DNA of 30,198 bases from JADJWR01 sp964610575 (lineage in GTDB: Bacteria; Pseudomonadota; Gammaproteobacteria; Burkholderiales; Burkholderiaceae_F): contig CAZSYX010000037.1 of assembly GCA_964610575.1 (NCBI GenBank), positions 1-30,198 on the forward strand. The letters are read 5' to 3'. A program made the position numbers and the translations under genes. The notes under the pieces are model-generated. The model did not search any database, had not been told where the DNA came from, and saw only the letters and a list, made by a program, of their open reading frames with translations. Each line of letters starts with the position of its first letter. Within the stretch, counting starts at the first letter, position 1. Of this stretch, positions 1-5,575 are shown one piece after another.

Positions 1-40
1 GGCCATCCACCACCGCGGACTACCGCCAGCGCAGCGCACG

Positions 41-160
41 CGGCACCGCGATGGAGACGCCGGCGTCCCCTGTGCAGCCGACGTCAAGGAGGAGGCGCCT
101 GCCGAAGGCTGGCGCCGGGGGACATGAGCGCAGCAGGGCACCGCAGCGTCTCGATCGCGC
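41..160 (+). repeat. Composite repeat, module A, copy 1
   Basis: About 120 bp resembling 1242-1363 in the same orientation. Long shared stretches include CAGCCGA.GT.AAGGAGGAGG, GCGCCTGCCGAA, GGCGCCGGGGGACATGAGCG and GTCTCGATCGCGC. It has an inner stem-loop around 96-117 (GGCGCCTGCC against GGCTGGCGCC, one mismatch). The outer arms (GAGACGCC against the GCGTCTC near 147-153) are more decayed than in copy 2. Confidence 0.75.
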
Positions 161-210
161 GTCAACCGGGGCAGGCGTACCCCCGCGCGGCCTGCAACTG
201 GCCGCACCCA

Positions 211-331
211 GGCCTACGTGGGGCGCCACAAAGCGGTCAGCGACCGGCAAGCGGTCGTCGTGGCCGTGCGCTATCGACCCTGAGCGGTCGGACCGTCGTT
301 CGCTGGGGTCCACCGCCGAAGTGGTCGTTCG
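211..331 (+). repeat. Composite repeat, module B, copy 1
   Basis: About 120 bp that aligns by eye with 1107-1222 in the same orientation. Shared blocks are GGCCTACG.GGGGCGCC, CAAAGCGGTCA, GGCAAGCGGTC and CGTGGCCG, followed by GCTATCGA. It is more diverged than module A. Module B lies between module A and the antitoxin stop here, and between the toxin start and module A on the other side. Confidence 0.6.
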
Positions 332-367
332 CGCAGCGATGTCACTGGAGCGGTTCGACTATTGCGG

Positions 368-589
368 CTATGACTTCTTGCCAGCCTTGCGCAACAACTC
401 CAGTCCTTGCGCGGTACGCGCGCGCCCGCGCTTCGCGCGCAACAGAAAGCGCGTCTCCGCATCGAACTCAGCCAGCATCAGCGTCGCCATTTCGTCAATT
501 AGGCGGTTGACGCTGGTACCGCGACGCCGTGACAGTTCTTTCAGGCGCTCATGCTTGTCGTCAGGAAGACGAATAGTCAGGGCGCTCAT
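368..589 (-). CDS. Ribbon-helix-helix (CopG/Arc-type) antitoxin
   Basis: A 73-residue protein beginning MSALTIRLPDDKHERLKELS, which has the beta-strand then helix pattern of ribbon-helix-helix DNA-binding antitoxins. A second helix (SVNRLIDEMATLML) and a basic tail (RAKRGRARTAQG...KAGKKS) follow. The N-terminal strand would dimerise and contact the operator, and the C-terminal part would neutralise the toxin. Its ATG overlaps the stop of the PIN toxin gene by 4 nt (ATGA, 586-589), so the two are probably translationally coupled. The toxin comes first, the reverse of the most common order. Function is inferred from fold pattern and partner; the exact antitoxin family is not assigned. Confidence 0.8.
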   Translation of the reverse strand: MSALTIRLPDDKHERLKELSRRRGTSVNRLIDEMATLMLAEFDAETRFLLRAKRGRARTAQGLELLRKAGKKS

Positions 590-1008
590 CTAGTGACCTC
601 CTTCAGAAACTGCCCGGGCGTCATCACCGACAACCCGGGGAACTTCAGTTGCTGTGCGCGCAAGTCGCGCACGTTCCTCGTGACGATGTGGTCGGCGCCA
701 CCGGCGACCGCCAACTCCACAAGATGGTTGTCCGCCTCGTCTGGCAAATTGGGACGCCAGCCAAAGTAGATCCGTGTCCATCGACAGTGCGCCAGGAAGA
801 TATCGAACAGTTCGTTTCGCTCGGTAACGCTGAGCCGGCACTTCGCGAACAGATCGGCGCGTCCTAGCACGTCCTCGTATTCCATGAGCAGCGCTGTGCC
901 CATCAATGGCGTGTGCTCGTCGCACAAACAGGCGGCGAGCACTTGGTTGGCCGCTCCCGTTCCGAGGCAAGCACCCACGAACACGTTCGTATCGAGTACG
1001 ATGATCAC
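586..1008 (-). CDS. PIN-domain toxin, putative ribonuclease
   Basis: A 140-residue single-domain PIN protein. The acidic residues expected of the Mg2+-dependent nuclease site are visible: D6 in VLDTNVF, E43/E45 in LMEYEDVLGR, D90-D93 in LPDEADNHLVELAV, and D106/D115 around GGADHIVTRNVRDL. The pattern fits the PIN_3 type 'putative toxin-antitoxin system toxin component, PIN family', whose members are thought to cleave RNA when freed from antitoxin. The coding sequence ends 4 nt inside the downstream antitoxin. The start at 1008 is an ATG and gives a canonical PIN N-terminus. The pair sits between two copies of a palindromic composite repeat, suggesting acquisition as a unit. RNA target unknown. 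Confidence 0.85.
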   Translation of the reverse strand: MIIVLDTNVFVGACLGTGAANQVLAACLCDEHTPLMGTALLMEYEDVLGRADLFAKCRLSVTERNELFDIFLAHCRWTRIYFGWRPNLPDEADNHLVELAVAGGADHIVTRNVRDLRAQQLKFPGLSVMTPGQFLKEVTR

Positions 1009-1106
1009 CCCTGAATGGTAGCAATTTTGCCACCACCGTATGAGGAGAGCCCAGCGTCAGCTTTGTCGAGTTTGGGCCCGGCAAAAGCGTCCTCTGGCCG
1101 AACTCG

Positions 1107-1222
1107 GGCCTACGCGGGGCGCCTCAAAGCGGTCATTGGCAAGCGGTCCTCGTGGCCGCGGGCTATCGAGCCGCTGTGGAGCTTCGTTGCGTTCACGGGC
1201 GTGACTGCGGAGGTCGTGCCCG
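1107..1222 (+). repeat. Composite repeat, module B, copy 2
   Basis: Partner of 211-331 in the same orientation, beginning GGCCTACGCGGGGCGCCTCA and continuing AAGCGGTCATTGGCAAGCGG. Here module B precedes module A, whereas in copy 1 it follows module A. The toxin-antitoxin pair is therefore framed A-B ... B-A. Confidence 0.6.
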
Positions 1223-1241
1223 CCAAGGGCGGCGGGCAACA

Positions 1242-1363
1242 CGGCACCAGGATTGAGACGCCGGGGTGCCCTGTGCAGCCGAAGTAAAGGAGGAGGCGCC
1301 TGCCGAAAAGGCAGGCGCCGGGGGACATGAGCGCAACAGGGCACTCCGGCGTCTCGATCGCGC
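1242..1363 (+). repeat. Composite repeat, module A, copy 2 (nested palindrome)
   Basis: This 122-bp copy is the better preserved. Outer arms GAGACGCCGGGGTGCCCTGT (1256-1275) and ACAGGGCACTCCGGCGTCTC (about 1336-1355) are complementary with one mismatch over 20 bp. Inside lies a perfect hairpin: GGCGCCTGCC (1295-1304), loop GAAAA, GGCAGGCGCC (1310-1319). The whole unit can fold as a long cruciform or RNA stem-loop. It contains no protein gene. Confidence 0.8.
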
Positions 1364-1497
1364 CCCCAACCGGAGCCGGTGCACCCACCCGCGACGGTCC
1401 GCAACCGGCCGACCGGGAACGCAGCCGCTGGTCCCGCGAGCGGGAATCGAACGTTTCCGCGCGGCCCGTGCGCGACTCCGGCACTGGGTACCGCGGC

Positions 1498-2118
1498 TCA
1501 GCCGCCGATGCCGAGCCTGTGCATCCAGTCGGCCAGCGACGGCGCTGGCGGCGCGGCGGCGTGCGCAGCCCGCACCGCGGCGCGATCCTGCGGCGGCCGG
1601 TTCTGGCTCAACTTGAACTTGCCGTCGAGCCGCTCGACCTCGATCGTCACGCCGACGATGGCGCGCTTCATGCCCTCGCGATAGGTCTCGGGCAACTCGT
1701 CCCACTGCGGGCGGTAGGCGTCGTCGTGGCGGCCGATCAGCGCCTTGAGGATCCGTTCCTTGTTCTCGGCATCGTGCGTGACGGCGAGCCGGCCGGCGGC
1801 GTGCACGACGATGTAGTTCCAGGTCGGCACCGCCTCGCGCACCGAATACCAGCTCGGCGACACGTAACCGTCCGGCCCGTGGAAGATCGCCGTCACCATT
1901 GATCCGCCGCTCCATTTTGACCAGTGCGGATTGGCTCGCGCCACGTGGCCAAGCAGGCGAACGCGGGTCTCGCTCTCCTCGACCTCCAGCGGCAGGTGAG
2001 TGAAGCTCGGCTCGCCGTCGGCCACCGACACCAGCGTGGCCAGCGGCCGCTCGCGCATCAGCGCGATGAGCGTCGCCTGGTCGCCGACGGCGAAATGCGA
2101 GGGCTGGTACAGGCTCAT
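1498..2118 (-). CDS. paiB: PaiB-family FMN-binding protein
   Basis: A 206-residue member of the PaiB family (often called FMN-binding negative transcriptional regulators), with a flavin-reductase-like split barrel. Diagnostic stretches are the N-terminal MSLYQPSHF, the middle HGPDGYVSPSWY...VPTWNYIVVHA and the late KFKLSQNRP, all hallmark PaiB blocks. In Bacillus, PaiB is linked to repression of sporulation and protease genes; in proteobacteria its role is poorly known. Its ATG overlaps the argC stop (ATGA, 2115-2118), so it is probably co-translated with argC as the last gene of the argD-argC unit. The last 25 or so residues are Ala/Pro-rich and look unconserved. Confidence 0.9.
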   Translation of the reverse strand: MSLYQPSHFAVGDQATLIALMRERPLATLVSVADGEPSFTHLPLEVEESETRVRLLGHVARANPHWSKWSGGSMVTAIFHGPDGYVSPSWYSVREAVPTWNYIVVHAAGRLAVTHDAENKERILKALIGRHDDAYRPQWDELPETYREGMKRAIVGVTIEVERLDGKFKLSQNRPPQDRAAVRAAHAAAPPAPSLADWMHRLGIGG

Positions 2119-3074
2119 GTGAGTCCCGCTTCCTCGGGCAGGCCGAGCATCAGGTTCAGGTTCTGCACCGCCGCGCCGCTGGCGCCCTTGCCGAGGTTGT
2201 CCAGCCGCGCTACCAGCAGCGCCTGCCGCGCCGAGTCATTGGCGAATACGAAAAGTTCGAGTCGATTGGTGCCATTGAGCGCCTCGGGCTCGAGGAAGGT
2301 GCCCTCGCGCAGCGCGCCGCTGTCGTTGAGCCCCCGCACGGTGACGAAGCGCTCGCCGGCGTAGTGCTCGGCCAGCGCCGCGTGCAGGTCGGCTCCGGAA
2401 ACCGCGCGCGGCAGCGCTGCCAGCTGCAGCGGCACGTGCACCAGCATGCCGCGGCGGAAATAGCCCACGGCGGGCGCGAACAGCGGTGCGCGGTCGAGCA
2501 GCGCGTGCGCTCGCATCTCTTCGACGTGCTTGTGCGAAAGCCGCAGGCCGTAGGCGCCGAAGTTCTGCGGCCGCGCGCCGGGCGCCGGCTGCTCGAAGCT
2601 CTCGATCATCTTGCGGCCGCCGCCGGAGTAGCCGGAGATGGCGTGCACCGACAGCGGCAGTTCGGCTGCAAGCCAGTTCCGCTCGCGCAGTGGCCGCACC
2701 AGCGCCAGGAAGCCTGTCGGGTAGCAGCCCGGGTTCGAAACCCGGCGCGAAGCCGCAACGTGCGCCCGTTGCTCCTTCGTCAGTTCCGGCAAGCCGTAGA
2801 CCCATCCCGCGACCGTGCGGTGCGCCGTGCTGGCGTCGATGACGCGGGTACGTTCGTTGTCGATCAGCGCCACCGTCTCGCGCGCCGCATCGTCGGGCAG
2901 GCAGAGGATCACCAGGTCGACGGCGTTGACGATCTCGCGCTTGGCCGCCGGGTCCTTGGCGCGCTCGCGCGGCAGGCCGGCCACTTCCACGTCGCCGCGC
3001 GCGGCCAGCCGCTCGCGGATCTCCAGCCCCGTCGTGCCGTGTTCGCCGTCGATGTAGATGGTGGGCTTGCTCAT
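2115..3074 (-). CDS. argC: N-acetyl-gamma-glutamyl-phosphate reductase, type 2
   Basis: Reduces N-acetylglutamyl-5-phosphate to N-acetylglutamate semialdehyde with NADPH, the third step of arginine biosynthesis (cytoplasm). The protein has 319 residues, matching the shorter type 2 ArgC. It has the N-terminal dinucleotide-binding start (YIDGEHGTTGLEIRERL), the catalytic cysteine C117 in SNPGCYPTGF, and the conserved HAISGYSGGGRKMI and SHKHVEEM segments. A purine-rich ribosome site (GGGAGAGGA) precedes the ATG. It lies 70 nt downstream of argD and overlaps the paiB-like gene. Its product is the precursor of ArgD's substrate chain, so argD-argC form a functional pair. Confidence 0.95.
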   Translation of the reverse strand: MSKPTIYIDGEHGTTGLEIRERLAARGDVEVAGLPRERAKDPAAKREIVNAVDLVILCLPDDAARETVALIDNERTRVIDASTAHRTVAGWVYGLPELTKEQRAHVAASRRVSNPGCYPTGFLALVRPLRERNWLAAELPLSVHAISGYSGGGRKMIESFEQPAPGARPQNFGAYGLRLSHKHVEEMRAHALLDRAPLFAPAVGYFRRGMLVHVPLQLAALPRAVSGADLHAALAEHYAGERFVTVRGLNDSGALREGTFLEPEALNGTNRLELFVFANDSARQALLVARLDNLGKGASGAAVQNLNLMLGLPEEAGLT

Positions 3075-3144
3075 CGTCCTCTCCCGTTCCCGTGGCGCCG
3101 GCGCGCGGCGCGGTTGCGATTGTGCCTTTGTGCCGGCGGTGGCT

Positions 3145-4332
3145 TCAGCGCAGCCGCGCCAGCAGCCCGTCGAGCTGCACCGCCATGCGGTCGATGTCCT
3201 CGACGGGCACGTTCAGCGCCGGCATGAAGCGCAGCAGGTGCGGCCGTGGCGAATTGAGCAGCAGCCCCTCGGGCTGCATTTCGCGCGCCGCTTCGACCAG
3301 AGCGCCGCCGATCGGACGGCCGAGGTCGAGCGCACGCAGCAGCCCGCTGCCCCGCTCGCCGACGAGACCGTGTCGCCCGGCCAACCGCTGCAGGTGCTTC
3401 TGCAGATGCGCGCCGCGCTCGGCCACGCCGGCCAGGAACTGCGGCTGCGCGACCACGTCGAGCACCGCACTGCCGACCGCCGCCATCAGCGGATTGCCGC
3501 AGTAGGTGCCGCCCTGGTCGCCGTGCGCAAAGCAGGCGACCTCTTCCTTCGCCAGCAGCGCCGCCAGCGGCACGCCGCCGCCGAGGCCCTTGCCGAGCGT
3601 CATGATGTCGGGCACGACGCCCGCGTGCTCGAACGCGAACAGCGTGCCGGTGCGGCCGACACCGGTCTGCACCTCGTCGACGATCAGCAGCAGGCCGTGT
3701 TCGTCGCACAGGGCGCGCAGGCCGCGCAGAAACCCCGCATCGGCGGGAACAACGCCCGCTTCTCCCTGGATCGGCTCGATCATCACCGCCACGGTGCGCG
3801 GCCAAATCAGATCGCGCACCGAGCCGAGGTCGTTCAATCGCGCCTTCGGAAACCCCGGCACCTTGGGTTCGAACAGTTTGTCCCAACCGTGCTTGCCGCT
3901 GGCGGCCATCGTGGCCAGCGTGCGGCCGTGAAAGCCGTCGGCGAAGGTGACGATCTCGTACGCGCCGTCCTTGCGCAGCGAACCCCACTTGCGGGCCAGC
4001 TTGATCGCGCCCTCGTTGGCTTCGGCACCGCTCGAGGCGAGGAATATGCGCTCCAGTCCCGATAGCTGCGCCAGCCGACGTGCCAGCGCAGCCGCGGCGT
4101 CGTTGAAGAACGCCGGGCTCGGCGAGATCAGCCGCTGCGCCTGCGCCGTCAGTGCAGCGGCGACTTCCGGTGGACAGTGGCCGAGCGCATTGACGGCCCA
4201 GCCCTGCACGAAGTCCAGGTAACGCTTGCCGCGCTGATCGACCAGCCACGAGCCTCGGCCCTCGACGAACACCAGCGGCGGCCGCGCCGCGACGTCCATC
4301 AGCGCGTCGGTCTCGAAGTGGTCGTTCTTCAT
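3145..4332 (-). CDS. argD: Acetylornithine aminotransferase
   Basis: A PLP-dependent class III aminotransferase of 395 residues that converts N-acetylglutamate semialdehyde plus glutamate to N-acetylornithine. Visible motifs are the phosphate-binding SSGAEANEGA (about 100-109), the ring-stacking FHGRTLA (134-140), the cofactor aspartate in LIVDEVQTGVGRTG (D219, E220) and the Schiff-base lysine K248 in MTLGKGLGGG. The ATG at 4332 is chosen because AAGGAG lies 8 nt upstream. A strong intrinsic terminator ends about 20 nt before this start codon, so expression should need read-through. Related enzymes also use succinylornithine or GABA, but the argC neighbour favours arginine biosynthesis. Confidence 0.95.
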   Translation of the reverse strand: MKNDHFETDALMDVAARPPLVFVEGRGSWLVDQRGKRYLDFVQGWAVNALGHCPPEVAAALTAQAQRLISPSPAFFNDAAAALARRLAQLSGLERIFLASSGAEANEGAIKLARKWGSLRKDGAYEIVTFADGFHGRTLATMAASGKHGWDKLFEPKVPGFPKARLNDLGSVRDLIWPRTVAVMIEPIQGEAGVVPADAGFLRGLRALCDEHGLLLIVDEVQTGVGRTGTLFAFEHAGVVPDIMTLGKGLGGGVPLAALLAKEEVACFAHGDQGGTYCGNPLMAAVGSAVLDVVAQPQFLAGVAERGAHLQKHLQRLAGRHGLVGERGSGLLRALDLGRPIGGALVEAAREMQPEGLLLNSPRPHLLRFMPALNVPVEDIDRMAVQLDGLLARLR

Positions 4333-4351
4333 CGCATTGTCTCCTTGGGCG

Positions 4352-4386
4352 AGAAAAACAAAAAGGCCGCGGAGTTCGCGGCCTTT
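4352..4386 (-). terminator. Intrinsic terminator just upstream of argD (candidate attenuator)
   Basis: On the minus strand, AAAGGCCGCG (4386-4377), loop AACTC and CGCGGCCTTT (4371-4362) form a perfect 10-bp stem, followed by a U-rich tail reading TTTTTGTTTTTCT. The tail ends about 20 nt before the argD ATG, with only the argD ribosome site between. It could simply end the upstream reductase transcript. However, no promoter fits between it and argD, so argD RNA must pass through it, which is the arrangement of an attenuator. Confidence 0.85.
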
Positions 4387-4486
4387 CGTGGGTCCGGCAC
4401 TCGAAGTGCCGGGGCGAACAACTCGTTCAGGGCGCGCGAGAACTCCTGCGGGGCTCCGCAGTACGTCGGGCGCGTCGGACGAGTTC
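4362..4486 (-). promoter_or_regulatory. Alternative-pairing leader region of argD
   Basis: Four segments can pair in mutually exclusive ways on the minus-strand RNA: S1 GAACTCGT (4486-4479), S2 GGAGTTC (4446-4440), S3 ACGAGTT (4426-4420) and S4 GAACTCC (4377-4371). S4 is part of the terminator hairpin. S2:S4 gives 7 bp, or 10 with a bulged A (CGCAGGAGTTC with GAACTCCGCG), and would break the terminator. S1:S3 gives 7 bp and S1:S2 gives 6 bp. Two more perfect hairpins lie inside: 4461-4446 (CTGCGG/CCGCAG) and 4412-4394 (CCGGCACT/AGTGCCGG). The geometry suits translation-controlled attenuation; this is inference. Confidence 0.6.
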
Positions 4487-4495
4487 GATCAACAT
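4427..4495 (-). CDS. Candidate Arg-rich leader peptide for argD
   Basis: A 22-codon reading frame starting ATG TTG ATC GAA CTC and ending TGA at 4427. It encodes MLIELVRRARRT then AEPRRSSRAP: seven arginines, with two Arg pairs at codons 7-8 and 10-11 and a third at 16-17. Codons 4-6 form pairing segment S1 and codons 17-19 form S2. A ribosome stalled at codons 7-11 would mask S1 and leave S2 free to disrupt the terminator. One reaching the stop would cover S2 and S3 and let it form. There is no Shine-Dalgarno sequence. Out-of-frame GC-rich DNA is also Arg-rich, so composition alone proves little; the case rests on position and pairing. Confidence 0.5.
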   Translation of the reverse strand: MLIELVRRARRTAEPRRSSRAP

Positions 4496-4502
4496 GCGGT
4501 GC

Positions 4503-4532
4503 AGTCTAAGCGAGATCGGCGCGCGATGTGAA
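4503..4532 (-). promoter_or_regulatory. Candidate sigma-70 promoter for the argD leader
   Basis: On the minus strand TTCACA (4532-4527, 5/6 to TTGACA), an 18-nt spacer and TAGACT (4508-4503, 4/6 to TATAAT). The predicted start falls near 4497-4495, at or just before the leader ATG, so the leader mRNA may be leaderless. The promoter lies in the last codons of the upstream reductase gene; the TAG of the -10 box is that gene's stop codon. Confidence 0.45.
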
Positions 4533-5564
4533 GGCATCGGCGAAGAACTGCTCCTCAGGCAGGCCGCAGTGTTGCGTGAAGTCCTTCTTCGCCGCATCGA
4601 CCATCACCGGCGCGCCGCAGGCATAGACCTGCCAGGCGGACAGGTCGGGCAGGTCTTCCATCACCGCGCGGTGCACGAAGCCGGCACGGCCGGCCCACTG
4701 GTCCTCCGGGATTGCATCAGACAGCACCGGTACGTAGGTGAAGTTCGGCTGCTCGCGCGCCCACTGCTCGGGCAGTTCCGGCAGGTACAGGTCGCGCCGC
4801 GCGCGGCAGCCCCAGTACAGGTGCACCGGGCGCGCCGGTCGCTCGGGTTCGTCGCGGTTCAGGCGCTTGTGGAAGATGTGCTCGGCGATCGCCTTGATCG
4901 GCGCAAAACCGGTGCCGCTGGCGAGCAGCACGATCGGCCGCGTGCTGTCCTCGCGCAGGAAGAACGTGCCGAGCGGCGCCTCGATGCGCAGTATGTCGCG
5001 CTCCTTGATCGCCGGCTGGGTCACGCCGAACAGCGCGTCGGTGAACAAGCCCCCCGGCATGTGACGGATGTGCAGCGTGATCTTTTCGTCGGCGTGCGGC
5101 GCGGTGGCCATCGAATAGCTGCGCCGCGAGCCGTCCTTGAGGATGAACTCGAGGTACTGGCCGGCGCGGAACTGCAGCCGCTCGCTGGCCGGCAACTGCA
5201 GCGAGACGATCGCCACATCGGGCGCCGGCCGCTCGATCGAGGCGATCCGGCACGGCATCTTCCTGATCGGGATGTCGCCGAAACCCGTCAGTTCGCGCGC
5301 CTCAATGACCAGATCGCTCTGCGGCCGGCTGCAGCACACCAGCAGCTTTCGCAGTGCCTGCTCATCGGCCGTGAGCGCCGAGGACGAATGCGGGCCTTGC
5401 GTCCATTCGCCCTCCAGACCCTTCGCCTTGCAGGTGCCGCAGGCGCCGTTCTTGCAGCCATACGGCAGGCCGACGCCGCTGCGCAGCGCCGCGGCGAGGA
5501 TCGTTTCATCGGCCTCGACCGTGAATTCACGACCCGAGGGGCGGACGGTGACCTTGTAGCTCAT
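4506..5564 (-). CDS. 2Fe-2S ferredoxin / FAD-NAD(P)H reductase (CDP-6-deoxyglucoseen reductase family)
   Basis: A 352-residue electron-transfer flavoprotein. The N-terminal plant-type ferredoxin domain has cluster ligands C37, C42 and C45 (YGCKNGACGTCKA) and a fourth cysteine at 77 or 78 (LLVCCSR). A ferredoxin-reductase module follows, with FAD motif RRSYSMATAP and NAD(P) motif ASGTGFAPIKA, ending in the usual CGAP.MVDAA block. Automated annotation often labels this architecture CDP-6-deoxy-delta-3,4-glucoseen reductase. Phenol hydroxylase and methane monooxygenase reductases share it, and no dideoxysugar genes are nearby, so the partner is unknown. The start is the ATG at 5564; a TTG further upstream would run into the divergent gene. 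Confidence 0.85.
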   Translation of the reverse strand: MSYKVTVRPSGREFTVEADETILAAALRSGVGLPYGCKNGACGTCKAKGLEGEWTQGPHSSSALTADEQALRKLLVCCSRPQSDLVIEARELTGFGDIPIRKMPCRIASIERPAPDVAIVSLQLPASERLQFRAGQYLEFILKDGSRRSYSMATAPHADEKITLHIRHMPGGLFTDALFGVTQPAIKERDILRIEAPLGTFFLREDSTRPIVLLASGTGFAPIKAIAEHIFHKRLNRDEPERPARPVHLYWGCRARRDLYLPELPEQWAREQPNFTYVPVLSDAIPEDQWAGRAGFVHRAVMEDLPDLSAWQVYACGAPVMVDAAKKDFTQHCGLPEEQFFADAFTSRADLA

Positions 5565-5575
5565 AGAATGCGCGG

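Larger units (their letters stand above)
1..367. other. Gene-free left edge with composite repeat
   Basis: No convincing protein-coding gene. The stretch holds one copy of a two-part repeat (module A about 41-160, module B about 211-331) whose second copy lies at 1107-1363, on the far side of the toxin-antitoxin pair. Several frames are open, but they are Arg/Pro-rich, overlap one another and match no family I recognise, as expected of GC-rich non-coding DNA. Confidence 0.6.
1009..1497. other. Intergenic region upstream of the toxin, with repeats
   Basis: About 490 nt without a credible gene. It must contain the toxin-antitoxin promoter (near 1009-1100; no clear hexamers seen), then modules B and A of the composite repeat (1107-1363). 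From 1364 to 1497 I see no gene, tRNA or good terminator. The 3' end of the paiB-like gene lies at its right border. Confidence 0.6.

Noticed and set aside
41..1363. Integron gene cassette, with the repeats as attC sites around the toxin-antitoxin pair
   Set aside because: No GTTRRRY / RYYYAAC core sites, no integrase, and the modules do not have attC-like R and L box spacing.
1434..1500. tRNA-like stretch (CGGGAATCGAAC, resembling a T-arm on the minus strand)
   Set aside because: The five-base T-stem does not pair beyond one base, and no matching acceptor or anticodon arm lies at the right distance.
4352..4386. Terminator serving only the upstream reductase gene
   Set aside because: Not fully excluded, but its position 20 nt before argD would abolish argD transcription from upstream and leaves no space for an argD promoter, so a regulatory reading is favoured.
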